The translations under genes were made by a program, and so were the position numbers. From contig NC_088304.1 of assembly GCF_032854445.1 (NCBI RefSeq), positions 28,405,732-28,469,731 of the forward strand: DNA of 64,000 nt. Direction: 5' to 3'. How positions within the stretch are numbered: position 1 is the stretch's first letter; each line of letters begins with the position of its first letter. Below the pieces are notes generated by a model, which was given only the letters and a program-made list of their open reading frames with translations, did not search any database and was not told where the DNA came from. Origin of the DNA: Liolophura sinensis (lineage: Eukaryota; Mollusca; Polyplacophora; Chitonida; Chitonidae). Positions 13,186 through 25,920 of this stretch are shown here, one piece after another.

Positions 13186-14320
13186 CGTCGCTATTTTGTC
13201 AAAAATTTAACGCAAATCAGCTCAAAAAGAATTTATATTTTATTTGCACAAAACGAAAAGAGATCTGTCGAGTAATGTGGGGTGAAGTTTGACACGGTGA
13301 AAAAAAAAACTGATCAAAACAGTGCACTTGTCACCAAAATTGATTATTATAGGTCATGACCTGAAGGAAGTGAATCGATCATATAGGGTGACTACATAGT
13401 TTTCAATATGCCAAGTTTTATTATATTTTAGCCTGAAGTGTGAAGCCAAGACCTGTGTTTAGGGCATGAAATCTTATACAATGTATAAACATTTACGTAA
13501 TTAAATTCCAAGAGCCTCTGGTTTAGTCAACATTAAAATGCTTTTTTACTTATCTTGTAGCTCTTGCTGTGGAAGATGAAAATGAACGCAAAACTGAATA
13601 ATTAGCCATTCCTGTTTTCTCCGTTTTCATTCATTTTTACACAAAAGAGGTAATCCGGAACAAGCCTTGATATTTAACTTATGATAACGGTGATGAGATA
13701 TTTGATTCACATCAGATTTTTTGTCAACTGTTCACTAACTGGTCTGCTCTTACAGCTGTATATTTCAGAGTGTCTCACTGATTAGACAACAACTATGTTG
13801 ATGAACTAAATCACTTCTTTCCTCCAATGGCTTTATTTACATGGGTGATAAGAACAGGACGTCAACTCATGTAGCACACAAACTGATATTTGCTGGTTTC
13901 AATATCGTCAGTTTTCTGTTTGTTTTAATTCTGAATGTAATCATTGTCATATGCAAAGACAACTGTTTCCTTGTTCTATAACATGTTCTATAACAAGTTC
14001 TATAACATGTTAAGCTATAACGCGGTTTGGCTGAAATGCTGTCAATATGACGTTAAACCCTAATCATTCATTCATTTAAACAGAGAATTTTAAGCTACGG
14101 TGGTATAGAGGTTGCATATGTGTAAAACCCTGAATGGGGACCTTTCTTCAATGTGAAAGCCTCAAGACAACCAAATATTTGGAGTTATGCTTGTAGACCT
14201 GACTAGAGGTAAAGTACGGCATTTCCTGGAACTAAGTGAATGAGTCATACGAATGACTTTGCCTTGATATTGAATTGAAGAGCTAAAATAAATATCTCGT
14301 GAGAATATTCTATCCTCAAT
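13186..14320. other. Unassigned DNA with a SINE tail
   Basis: Mostly featureless. It includes a short tandem of ttctataaca(t/a)g at 13974-14010 and a SINE-like 3' tail (ggctgaaatgctgtcaatat, gacgttaaaccctaatcatt) at about 14026-14078. Confidence 0.5.
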
Positions 14321-14325
14321 CACAT

Positions 14326-15295
14326 CGAGCGATGTTTAACCTACCCCCAGTCACCTGGAACTATGTTTTAACCTATCCCCACTTTCATTGAACGGCGTTT
14401 TAACCTATTCCCACTCACACTGTACCATGTTTTAAACATATTTCCAGCCATAAAAACCGATGTTTTAACGTAGCCTCAGTCACACCGTACGATGTTTTAA
14501 CTTATCGCCAGTCAAAACGAGCGATGTTTTGACCTTCCCCACTCTCACCGAGCGATGTTTAACCTATTTCCAGTCACACCGAATGATGTTTTAATCTATA
14601 CCAAGCCACAGCGTATGACGTTTTAATCTATCCCCAATAACACTGAGCGATGTTTTTATCTATCCCCACTTACACCGAACGATTTTTTAGTCTATTCCCA
14701 GTAACACCGAACTAAAAATAAACTAAAATAAATAGCTCGTGCATATATTCTGTCCTCAATCACACCGTGCGATGCTTTGACCTTTCCTTCTGGCACCAAG
14801 CGATGCTTTAACCTAACCCCAGTCACATCGAGCGATGTTTCACCTATCACCAATCACATGGAGCGATGTTTTAACCTATGTCCAGTCACACCGTGCCGTG
14901 TTTAACCTATCCCCACATACAATAAGCTGTGTTTAACCTATCCGCAGTCACACAGAGCAATGCTTTAACCTATGTTCAGTCACACCGTGCCGTGTTTTAA
15001 CCTATCCTCAGTCACAATGAGTGGTGTTTAACCTATCTCCACTCACACCAAGCGATGTTTTAGCCTAACCCCACTCACACGGAAAGATGTTTAACCTATC
15101 TCCAGTCACATCGTGCCATGTTTTAACATATTCCCAGTCACACCAAGCGATGTTTTAACATATCCCCACTGACACTGAGCGAGGTTTGATCTATACCATG
15201 TCACACCGAGCAATGTTTTAATCTATCCCCACTCACACCGAGCGATGGTTTAACCTATGCCCAGTCACACCGAACGATGTTTTCACCTACCTCCT
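14326..15295. repeat. About 32-bp degenerate minisatellite
   Basis: Roughly 28 units of cacaccgagcgatgttttaa followed by cctatccccagt, well diverged, with an internal duplication of the flank aactaaaataaatagctcgtg at 14283 and 14712 that suggests block-wise amplification. Confidence 0.88.
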
Positions 15296-15394
15296 TGTTG
15301 TTTGACGTCGTGTATCACGTCGTCGACAGCATAAGTTGTACTATTTTCATCTAATTACAGAATGACAGTGTCTAGTATGCTAATTGCCCTGACC

Positions 15395-15830
15395 AGATGT
15401 ATGACACGCATTCACCTAAATACCTGTTATGAGAGAATCAATTCTGTTAATTCACCTGAATGCCTGGCATCCCAAAATCCATTTGGCTAATTCACCTGAG
15501 TGCCTGGTATTACAACATCCATTCTACCAAGTCAGCTGAATACTTGGTATCAGTGAATCCATTTTCCTAAGTGACCTGTATACCTGGTATCACGGAATTC
15601 ATTCGGCTAATTCACCACAAGACCTGCTATCACAACATCCATTCTACCAAGTCAGTTGAATACCTGGTATCAGTGAATCCATTTTCCTAAGTCACCTGTA
15701 TACCTGGTATCACGGATTTCATTCTGCTAATTCACCTGAATACGTGGTATCACAGAATCCATTCTGGTATTTCACCTAAATAACTGGTATCACAGAATCA
15801 AATCTGCTTGCATTCACTTTTATAAAGTCT
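15395..15830. repeat. About 40-bp minisatellite
   Basis: Units of ttcacctgaatacctggtat followed by cacagaatccattctgctaa, about ten copies, including a higher-order pair (attctaccaagtcag(c/t)tgaa at 15521 and 15641). Confidence 0.85.
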
Positions 15831-15834
15831 ATTC

Positions 15835-17045
15835 TGCTTCTTGCTCTGTTTACTAGGTATACCACACCCTCACTGTCACAAAATCCATTTTGCTCATTGC
15901 TCTGTTCACTAGATATACCACGCATTCACTGTCACAAAATCTATTCGGCTCATTGTTCTGTTTTTTGGGTATACCACGCATTCACTGTCACAAACTCTTT
16001 CCTGGTCATTGCTCTTTTTTGTCAGGTATATCACGCACTCACACTTACAAAATCCTTTCTGTTCATTGGTCTGTTTACCAGATATACCACGCCCTGACTG
16101 TCAGGAAGTCTTTTTGGTCATTGTTCTGTTTACTCGGTATACCACGCACTCACAGTCACAAAATCATTTCTGCTCATTGTTGTGTTTACCAGATATACCA
16201 CGCCATCACTGTCGCCAAATCTTTTCTGCTCATTGCTCTGTTTACTGGGCGCCACACACTTACTATCACAAAATATTTTCTGCTAATTGCTGTGTTTTCC
16301 AGGTATACCACACACTCACTGTCGCAAAATCTTTTCTCCTCTTGGATTTCTTTACTGGATATACCACGCACTCACTGTCGCCAAATCTATTTTGCTCATT
16401 GCTCTGTTTACCAGATATACCACGCCCTCGCTCTCACAAAATCTTGTCTGCTCATTGCTCAGTTTACTGGGTATACGACGCACTCACTGTTACAATAAAT
16501 ATCCTGCTCATTGCCCTGTTTACCAGGTATACCACGCACTCGCTATCACAAAATCTTGTCTGCTCATTGCTCAGTTTACTGGGTGTAAGACGCACTCACT
16601 GTTACAAAATCTTTTCCGGTCATTGCTCTGTTTACCAGGCATACCAGACACTTGGTGTCACAAAATCTATTTTGCTCATTGCTCTGTTTACCAGATATAC
16701 CACGCTCTCACTCTCACAAAATCTTTTCTGGTCATTGCTCTGTTTACCAGGTATACCACGCACATGCTGTCACAAATTCTTTTCTACTTATTGCTCAGTA
16801 TACTGGGTAAACCACTCACTTTTTGTCAAAAATCTTTTCTGGTCATTGCTCTCTTTACCAGGTATACCCCGTCCTCACTGTCACAAAATCTTTTCTGCTC
16901 ATTCCTCTGTTTACTGGGTATACTACGCATTTACCGTCACAAAATCTTTTCTAGTCATTGCTCTGTTTACCAGGTATACCACGCACTTACTGTCACAAAA
17001 TCGTTTTTGCCAATTACTCTGGTTACTAGGTGCCATGCACTCACA
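15835..17045. repeat. 56-bp minisatellite, open in three frames
   Basis: About 21 units of cattgctctgtttaccaggt, ataccacgcactcactgtca and caaaatcttttctggt. Starts at 15895, 15951, 16007 and 16064 show the 56-57-bp period. Because the unit lacks stops in any plus-strand frame, long open frames of 202, 302 and 376 codons overlap here. They are repeat translations, not genes. Confidence 0.92.
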
Positions 17046-17049
17046 GTCC

Positions 17050-17720
17050 TTTGCTTGGACATGTTTTTACGCTTTCAAACTTCACTTTTTTGTATTTTCA
17101 TATATCCGAGCTTATATTTGTATGGTCGCAACCGGCTAGGGGGAATTGACTGGACCGCGTATAACAAGATTTCCCCTGACACAGATAGTAGTTGATACAC
17201 CCCTGTGCAGATGTAGAAAGCCTGGTGAAAACAACTTCGAATAACGTGACAAAAGCGGCGTGTTTTACTTAAGGTACAGCTGTATATCTGAGCATTGTGT
17301 TTCAGGTTATGTTGACATGTGATTGTCAAAGTTACAAAAGAATTCTTTTCACTGCCTGGCTGAACACGTTTGTGTGACATTAAAAACCCATAGGATACAG
17401 TGATTTGTAATGCACTCTGTATTCAACGTTAAACAACAAGCATACATATAATCTGTGTATTCGAGGAACACCTGGATTTAATACAACACCATTTTAGGGG
17501 AATCTTTGTAGATTATTTGTTATATGAGCGCTTATTAAAACATCTTACCAAAGTAAATCCAAATAAGCGTCGAGAGTGTTGGCAAATTGCCACCAGACTA
17601 AGGTTCAGTTTAACGAAAAGAAAGACTATGTATTAAAGTTAGAAAATCATAAAAGTTGTTTTCAGGAAGCGCTTTTGTAACTGTTTCGGCTCATATAAGG
17701 GCAATGTGTGGTACATTTGG
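17050..17720. other. Unassigned DNA between arrays
   Basis: No supported feature. A 101-codon minus frame at 17075-17380 has no recognisable domain. Confidence 0.5.
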
Positions 17721-17724
17721 GGAC

Positions 17725-19262
17725 GCCTACTTGTGTGAATTTCAGTGTGGGCCATTTACGTGTGGCGCATGCATATGAAGCATATAGGAACCGTGTGGCA
17801 CATACGGGATCCGTGTGGACTAAATATGGATATGTGTCATTTACGTTTGGCACATACAGGAACCATGTGGAGTGAATCTGCATGTGGGAGAGATATGTGC
17901 GACACAGGATTCGTGTGGACTGAATCTGGATGTGTGTGATTTACGTGTGGCACATAAAGGAGCCGTGTAGAGTGAATCAGGATGTGTGTCACTTACCTGT
18001 GGCCTAAATAAGAACCGTATGAGCCGAATATGGGTGTGGGTGATTTTGTGTGCCACACTAGGTAGCCGTGTCGAGTAAATGTGTGTGATCTATGTGTTTA
18101 ATATATTGAAAACGTGCGGAGTGAATCTTTATGTGGGAGATACATGCATGGCACATACAGGAACCGTGTGGACCGAATTTGGGTGTCGGTGATTACGTGT
18201 GGGATATACGGTAGTCGTGTGGACTGAATGTGGATGTGTGTGATTTACGTGTTTGGAACCGTGTGGAGTGAATCTGCATGTGGGAGATATATGTGTGAGA
18301 CATATAGGGTACAGTGTGGGATGCATCTGGATATATGATTGACGTGTGGCACATAGAGGAACCGTACATACATGTAGAGGAAGCGTGTGGACTGAATGAG
18401 GATGTGTGTTATTTATGTGTGGCTCATACGGGAGCCGTGTGGATTGAATCTGGGTGTTGGCGATTTATGTGAGGCCTATACGGGAGCCGTGTTGACCGGA
18501 TGTGGATGATTTATTTGCGGCTCGTACAGAAGTCGTGTGGACTAAATTTGCGTGCTGGTGATTTATGTGTGGCTCATACGGGAGCCGTGTGGATTGAATT
18601 TGGTGTTGGTGATTTATGTGTGGCTCATAGAGGAGCCGTGTGGACCGGATCTGGGTGTTGATGATTTTTGTGTGGCTCATACGGGAGCCCTGTGGATTGA
18701 ATTTGGTGTTGGTGATTTATGTGTGGCTCAAAGAGGAGCCGTATGGGCCGGATCTGGGTGTTGATGCTTTATGTGTGACTCATACGGGAGCCGTGTGGAG
18801 CGGATCTGGGTGTTGGAGATTTATGTGTGGCTCATACGGGATCCGTGTGGACTGAATCTGGGTGTGGCTTATACGGGAGACGTGTGAACTGAATCTGGGT
18901 GCTTGTGATTTACGTGTGGCTCATACAGAAGTCGTGTGGACCGAATCTGGGTTTGGGTGATTTATAGGTGGCTTGTACGGAGCTATGTGGACTGGATCAT
19001 GGTGCTGATGATTTATGTGTGGCTCATACGATAGCCGTGTGGACTGAATCTGGGCGTAGGTGAGTTACGTGTGGCTCATACGATAGCCGTATGGACCAGA
19101 TTTGGTTGAGGGTGATTTATGTGTGGCTCATACAGGAGCGTTGTGGAACGCTCTGCTTCATGATTGCGAGGATCTGGGTGTTGGTGGTTTATGTGTGGCT
19201 CATACGAGAGACGTGTGGATTGAATCTGGGTTTAGGTTATTTATGTGTGGCTCTTAAATGCG
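17725..19262. repeat. About 52-bp minisatellite
   Basis: About 29 units of gatttatgtgtggctcatac, gggagccgtgtggactgaat and ctgggtgttggt. Units at the left end (17.7-18.4 kb) are more diverged than those at 18.4-18.9 kb. The many W/C/G-rich frames are repeat translations. Confidence 0.9.
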
Positions 19263-19387
19263 GTTCTATATTTTCTCGTGCACTCCGTGCTCAACACTTT
19301 TCACCACCTTGCTCCTGACTGTTCGTGCGATAGTCTGTGCAGAAGTAATTTGCACTTGCTGCCAACTATTACTTCAATGGATAGGAG

Positions 19388-19682
19388 CCGGCCCCGATAG
19401 CAAAGTTGGTAGAGCGTCCGTTTCGGGAGAGGTACTTGCCGTTCAACATGACTGGTTGCGCTTTGGGAGCGGTACTTCCTTGCTTGGCGTTCAACATGAC
19501 TCTTTGCCTTCGGTAAGGCATCTCAGTGAAACAGCACTAGATAAAAGAACGGTGCAAATCCGTCCTGCAACAAGGAGTCACATCACATGCACTCTAAGGA
19601 TTCATTCGTCGTTATATGACAAAAAAATTGTTAAGTACGACGTTAAACCCAACGCACTCACTCACTCACTCACTCACTCAAT
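19388..19682 (+). mobile_element. SINE B, rearranged
   Basis: ggccccgatagcaaagttgg head, then a duplicated internal piece (gttcaacatgactggttgcg and gttcaacatgactctttgcc), and tail tacgacgttaaacccaacgc with (CACT)n. Confidence 0.85.
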
Positions 19683-20100
19683 AGACAGGTGCACTAAATA
19701 GTCCGTGCAAAGGCTTATGCATATGTATCAATAGCCTCTATTATAAATATACTGGCTCTTCTAATTATCAATTCCCCAATTCTGATTTCAAGTATATTGG
19801 TACAGTTGTGTGCTTGTTCATATGTTCTACGCCTATTTTTCGCAATTTATAGACAGAACCAAATTTATGTGTATGTGTTCACCAACTTGTATCTGTTCGT
19901 CATTGTAAACAGCGATGGCCTTAACCAATTGGTGACTGATCACGGTTCTGATAAGCTAAACACTAAATTTATGATCATATAATAACACACTGCTCTCTGG
20001 AAGGCTAAGTGTAAATATTTCCTCATCCTTACAACTCTCATTCTTGTATGTTATATAAATGTTCTTGATAACTATACCAATTACTGTTCTTCGATTCTAC

Positions 20101-20337
20101 CCATTAAGGGGATAGTGCAACGAATCGTTGACCCTTATCAGTATAACAGCTCGGGTGGTGCGGCTTACTTGCCTCCGGTAAGGTGTGTCAGTGAAAGTGA
20201 AACAGCACTAGATAAAAGAGCGGTGGAATCCGTCCTGCAACAAGGAGGCACATTACATACACTCTAAGGATTCCTTCGTCGTCATATGACTGAAAAAGTA
20301 CGACGTTAAACCCCAAGCACTTACTCACTCACTCAAT
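20101..20337 (+). mobile_element. SINE B, 5'-truncated
   Basis: Starts within the body (aaggggatagtgcaacgaat) and runs to gtacgacgttaaaccccaag and (CACT)n. The tRNA head is missing. Confidence 0.85.
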
Positions 20338-20643
20338 ATTGCGATAGAGGTGGTCACTCGTGCTATACCGTTTATTATGTCAGATAATTAACTTAACACC
20401 ACATTTACCTACAAGTACATGTGAAATATCCACATCTTACATGAATTATCGTTATAGAATAAAAGTTAATCAACTCGTGAAATTAGGTACGGTAAATACT
20501 TATAAACTCATGAAATTGTATTTGTATTTGTATTATTGCTATTCTCTCTACGCTCTGTACTCAACATAACATTTTAACTATACATATGACTTTATTACTT
20601 ATGTGGATACATACATGTAAATCCAGGGCCGTCATATCAGCAT

Positions 20644-21325
20644 AATTTGAAAATCTGTCACTTTAATGCTCGTAGTTTACTTGCTCAAAGTAAGGACAAC
20701 CTCTCCTCTTATTCTAAACCCGATGAGGTCTGCACCTTGTTATGTAACCGACATAATTATGATATTATATGTGTCTCAGAAACCTGGGTTGGTTCTTTTT
20801 TTTTTTTTTTTTGATTGGTTTTTTACGCCGTACTCAAGAATATTTCACTTATACGACGGCGGCCAGCATTATGGTGGGTGGAAACCGAGCAGAGCCGAGG
20901 GGAAACCCACGACCATCCGCAGGTTGCTGGAAGACCTTCCCACTTACGGCCGGAGAGGAAGCCAGCATGAGCTGGACTTGAACTCACAGCGACCGCATTG
21001 GTGAGAGACTTCTGGGTCATTACGCTGCGCTAGCGCGCTAACCGACTGAGCCACGGAGGCCCCTGGGTTGGTTCTGATATACCCGATAAAATTGTGAACC
21101 TAAATGGATACCGCATAGAAGGAAAAGATGGACACCGATATGAAGGGGGGGGGGGGGGGGTGAAATAGCGATTTATTATAAGTCATCAATTAATGCTATG
21201 CGTAGAGGCGATTTAGAAAATGACAATGAAATGATATGGATTTCAGTCAAACAATCTAATAAACATATATTGTGTTCCGTTGGCTATCGTCCCCCGAACC
21301 AGTTTTCACAAACAGGCGATATATG
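20644..21325 (+). pseudogene. LINE endonuclease fragment interrupted by a SINE
   Basis: Before the SINE: NLKICHFNARSLLAQSKDN, then HNYDIICVSETWVGS. After it: VGSDIPDKIVNLNGYRIEGK, then GGG and IAIYYKSSINAMRRG, EMIWISVKQSNKHILCSVGY and RPPN. These are APE-type endonuclease motifs in order (FNARSL, SETW, YRPP). A poly-G tract at 21146-21160 sits in the GGG turn and its length decides the frame. The remainder of the LINE is absent. Confidence 0.75.
20797..21061 (-). mobile_element. SINE A, full length with 14-bp target-site duplication
   Basis: Complete on the minus strand: tRNA-like head ggctcagtcggttagcgcgc (A box), gagttcaagtcc (B box), core, and an A-rich tail seen as a T run at 20797-20812. 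It is flanked by cctgggttggttct at 20783-20796 and 21062-21075. This is the best reference copy of the family in the window. Confidence 0.92.
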
Positions 21326-21329
21326 GTTA

Positions 21330-23510
21330 GCGTGTGTACCCAAAACATTTGATTTATAATTGTAAAGAGCTGTTAAAGTAGTTTGAGAGGTTATTTAAGT
21401 AAAAACATTGCCTCATATAGCCTGTTATTAAAGCAGACAAGTCAAAGCATATAAACTGTACACTTCCCCACGTTGTGTGGGTGCCCAAACTTTTATCCTA
21501 GATTAGGCCCTGCATGGGTAAGCTACCTATTAAAACTACTTTCATGTTAATATACAAAAATGTTTAGAATATACAGTTCCACTTGTATGGAAAGCAGACA
21601 GACCTGAAGTCAATTTTGAAAAATCTGAGTAAAAGTAAACTATGACAGTGCACAATTCAGTAGTGTAAGCAACGTATTGAATGAAGTATGAATATGCAAA
21701 GCAGTTTTAAAGAGACAGCTGAGAACAGTAGAAACATATAGTGGGACTGTATATGTACAGACGGAGTGATGCACGCACGGAAGTACCTATTTTAACACAA
21801 CATTATAATACAGTGTCTCGCAGGGGGATCTACACATTACACCTGAACTAATGTTACTGAAACTGAAAGAGGCGATTTTCGTGTTCAAGTGATCACGAAC
21901 ACTGGAAAGATATACCATGTACTTCTCAGTAGTAAACTTCGGAGATGTAAATTTAGGCTCTCTAATTAAATGGCATGTGGTTTATTAACAGCCATCACCT
22001 TCTTTGCTAGCCTGAACCCTGGAAGAGTTGATTCAACCAAATGTGTTAGGTTATCTCTAAATTTTGGGTATTTGATACATTAGACATAAGTATGATTAAA
22101 CGTTTAACACTGATCTAATTACATGAAGCGGTGGTATTACTGTTCATTAAACAAGGCTAAATCAGCCATACATTTGTGAAGATCAATATTGCAACTTTAA
22201 AAAAACAACAATTTTTGGTTGTTTTCTTTTGTGACTTATCATTTGTAGCACAAAAATCAGATCAGATGCACAAAAAGCATTATATTAGGATTATATACCT
22301 TTGGAATGAAAATACCTGATAAACAATTCTTGATCCTAAACAGAAACAGAAGGCACATGCACCAGTTATATCTGTTACATGTAAGCTATTAATGCCTGAT
22401 TTCCGTATTTTGGTATACAGCATTTGCCCCTTGTGTTGTCCCCTCCTTTCCAAGTTGGAGGGGAGTTGTAGAAGTGATGCACTGACCAATGGCTCAGTCA
22501 CTTGATGGACAGCCAGCTTGTCTTCCTACAGTATAAATCATAACTGCGATATTGCAAATACAAAAAATTATTAGCACACATTACCATGAATAAATCAATG
22601 CATAGCACATGTACATGTAATTAATGTTATTAGTTTCTCTCAAAACTGTATGACAGATTTATTCTGAATATTACATCAATGCAATAAATACATCTAGCTT
22701 TTACGTTTACACTAAACATCAAAAGACGAACAAATATAGATTTTTATAACTATTTAATTGTAATAAAACATTCCTTCTGTAATATGCACTATTTTCAGCA
22801 GTAACTTACATGATTGTTTTCAATGGAAATGTCTGCCAGTGTGTCACATCAAACTTGAAGCCGACGAATTATCACTAACACATGTCAGTCTGACAATCAG
22901 CTACTGAAGAAAGATAAACATTTTTGACTAAAACTGTGATGGGGCTTACAAGGTTCGTGATGTATGTAAGACTTGTACATTTCATTGTTTATTCAGTATT
23001 TCTCAACGTGTTATGCAGCATATTTCACTTGAAAGTCCCATTTCACAAAAATTTAAAGGTAAAGCATTATTTAAATCGTGTACAAATTAGTATATGCATG
23101 CAGTTCAACAACATGCGCATTAAGTTAATACATGTACCTTACAACATTTATGAACTTAAAAAAAATCAATGAGACATGAAACTATTTCTACTGTGGGAAA
23201 TTGTGCAAATTAGAACTATAACCAACATGGAAAATATGCCAGTAATAACTTTGACATACTGTATCTCCTCACCATCCATCATTTTGTTCATACTGGAACA
23301 TGCAAAAACTGTAATTATTAGACTGTTTAAAGGGAATTCAAAAATGATTATGACAACATAGAACAACTTAACCATCATGATCAGTGCATTTTACACATAA
23401 AGGTGCGGGGCTTCCCTAAGTAGGTCAATAACGAGAAATGCTGCTACCTTTATCAGCTGGTGAAATGAAAGGCCTGCTGAGGCATACCCGCTGATATTAT
23501 GAGCGTAGGT
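21330..23510. other. Unassigned DNA
   Basis: AT-rich intergenic sequence. No coding frame with a recognisable domain and no clear repeat. Confidence 0.5.
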
Positions 23511-23550
23511 TCACTGGGCTAAGCAGATCCTTCTTTCAATCAGATTAACC

Positions 23551-23840
23551 AGCCCGGATAGCACAGTTGGTAGAGCGTACGCATCCTGGGTCGTGTCACA
23601 CCTAAGACTTTGGCGTTCGGCATAAGGGGATTGTGTAATCACTGGTTGACCCGTATCAGTATAATGGATCGGGGCAGGGCGGCTAACTTGCTTTCTGTAA
23701 GTCGTCTCAGTGAAGCAGTATAAAAGAGCGGTGGAACCTGCAACACGGCGGTACATTATATATGCCCTAAGGATTCCTTCGTCGTCATATATTAACCTAA
23801 CCTAAACACGATGTTAAACCCCAAGTACTCGCTCAATCAG
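23551..23840 (+). mobile_element. SINE B (tRNA-derived), with TSD, in left arm
   Basis: The head has a tRNA-like A box (TAGCACAGTTGG), a shared body (aagactttggcgttcggcat, agtataatgg, cgggcagggcggc-like) and a tail gatgttaaaccccaagtact. It is flanked by tcaatcagat on both sides. The right arm at about 29728 has the same site without the SINE, confirming the insertion limits. The B-box region is deleted. Confidence 0.85.
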
Positions 23841-23869
23841 ATATATATTTCTACTCGTTGTACAGGTGG

Positions 23870-24150
23870 ATTTACACACCGTTACTCTAGAGCTATAATG
23901 GACAAAACGCCATGCAAATCTGGACCGTCGGAGGATGTTGCGGTTGTAATGGGCACGTCCCTGACACCTGGGAGATCATGAAGCAGTTCTCACAAAAATG
24001 TAGTTGACCTCGAACTAAACATAAATATACCTCCATAATGTCTTCACATAGCAAAATTATACAGTTGAATTGTCGAGTTCTTAGGATAAAGTTATTGAAA
24101 TAAAACAGCTACACCATCATTAAATTCTATTGTCGTTTGTCTTCATAGAC
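23870..24150 (+). pseudogene. LINE remnant in the left arm
   Basis: The counterpart of the minus-strand LINE at 29.4-29.7 kb. From ATG 24038 it reads MSSHSKIIQLNCRVLR, like the ILQWNCRG start of LINE ORF2 endonucleases. Upstream of this, 23880-24000 aligns with the right arm in reverse. The frame is disrupted soon after. Confidence 0.55.
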
Positions 24151-25099
24151 AAGGAATTCTTTAACGTGAACTTAACTTTACAAACTAACTACTTAGTCAT
24201 CTGATAAAAGTTTTAGATTTGGCTAAGTCGGATAATTTAGAAACTTGACTCTGAACGATCTGATCTTTGATGAATATGGGCCCAAAATAGCACACTCTTC
24301 GATTACGGAGGACTGCAAATCAGTCAGGCCTAGTATAAGAAAAATACCAAGCGACAGAGCTTAGATTTCAAATTAAAGCCAAGCGAAAAAGAAAGCTCAG
24401 ATTGTCACTCCCGGAAGCTGTTAAGTTATTTGCTTTTATAAACAGCAGGTTGTTATTCTAACTCAACAGCCACGAGGATACAGGGTGCCTCACCAGCTTA
24501 GTTCACACCTGGCCTATACAGGCTGATGTGCGTGCGTGAGACCCCACCGTTTGCCGTAGTTTGAGGCCCATTGCGGGAACTCAGACAAAATTTAAATTGG
24601 CATTTCCATGGGTTACCAGCCGTTGTTTTCATTCAGCATGATTCAAGCCTTATGTGTTTTGGCATGATCCGTCGTGTTGCAACCGGTATGGAAGCAAAAA
24701 CTGATAGGCTATTAAAATAAAAAGGGCTTTTTGATCACCCTAGTAGACATATCACACGTTTTCTATTAAAGACGTCTGTTTTGGTGGGAAATTTTTTTTA
24801 AATGTTTTACTGAAAACGACAGTGTTGTAAAATTTATATCAACTTACGTTTTAACGAAAAAGTAGGCGTGTTTTTTTAAATAAACGGACGTAACTTTAAA
24901 TAATCATGTGCGCTTGAAAAGGCCTTCATATATTTTAGGAAACACACATAGCAAACAACTCGGTCCATAATGAATTTCCATTTAAGCTTTTTCACTAAAA
25001 CACCACTGATTTGTTAATAAATATCATCTTGCTTACAATTTATAAGCATGTATATTTGGAAGTAACTTCATAAATTGTATAATCTTAAAACATTGACAC

Positions 25100-25362
25100 T
25101 CAGATGGTTAGCGCGCTAGCGCAGCGTAATGACCCAGGAGCCTTTCACTAATGCCGTCGCTGTGAGTTCAAGTCAAGCTTATGCTGCCTTCCTCTCCGGC
25201 CGCAAGTGGGAAGGTCCTGCAGCAACCTGCGCATGGTCATAGGTTTCATCCGGGCTGTGCCCGATTTTCTTCCACTATAATGCTGACCGCCGTAGTATAA
25301 GTTAAATATTCTTGAGTACGGAGTAAAACACCAATCAAATAAATAAATAAATAAATAAATAT
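25100..25362 (+). mobile_element. SINE A, left arm
   Basis: Near full length: ggttagcgcgctagcgcagc, agttcaagtc (B-box-like), the ctcatgctggcttcctctcc-type core, gaaatattcttgagtacgg and (AAAT)n. The corresponding place in the right arm (about 27985-28010) has no SINE. Confidence 0.85.
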
Positions 25363-25778
25363 AGCATTGATATTCTATCTTTTACCGACAATGACAATGC
25401 ACTCACACAACCATTTATAAATAAATAAAAAAAAAACACTTACTCGATTGTTGTTTAACACCATAATCAAGTTTTTCTCGCTCATACGGTGGCAGCCAGT
25501 TATGTGGGTGGAGACAATCATAAGCAGTCGAGTACTTGAGGGCAACCATCGATCTTCAGTTCGGGGCTTTATACTGACCGGAAGTGATGCACAGGTACGC
25601 CCGTCATCTTGGAAGATTAGTAATCTTCATCAAACGCTTAATGTGGAGAGAGACCCGTACTGTGCAGACAGACGACAGATGAGAGCAGGAGAATCCAGTA
25701 AATAACCAGTCATTGAATAGGATTGAACCCGTGTCTGGTTTGATGTAAAGACTAAATGGTTTGCACCTCTCTTTTTTT

Positions 25779-25920
25779 TGTTTATTTATTTATTTAATAG
25801 GTGGTTAGCGCCGTACACAAAAATATTTCACTTATACAACGGCGGCAGACATAATCTTAGGAGATAACCAGGCAGAGCCTGGGGGAAATTCACGACCATC
25901 CGCAGGTTGCTGCCAGACCC
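25779..25920 (-). mobile_element. SINE A, 5'-truncated, left arm
   Basis: The sequence tttatttatttatttaatag followed by the reverse of the SINE A 3' half runs to cgcaggttgctgccagac. It is flanked by a short direct repeat cctctcttttt, a target-site duplication. Confidence 0.8.

Noticed and set aside
16009-17139. 376-codon frame, the longest in the window
   Set aside because: It translates the 56-bp minisatellite, and the same array is open in the other two plus frames, so openness is not evidence of coding.
12755-19262. CRISPR-like array
   Set aside because: Units are contiguous tandem repeats without unique spacers, in a eukaryotic genome with no cas genes.
18465-19318. Series of W/C/G-rich frames on both strands
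   Set aside because: Translations of the 52-bp minisatellite.
20811-21061. Functional tRNA gene on the minus strand
   Set aside because: The A and B boxes belong to a SINE head; the sequence does not fold into a full cloverleaf and has a SINE body and tail.
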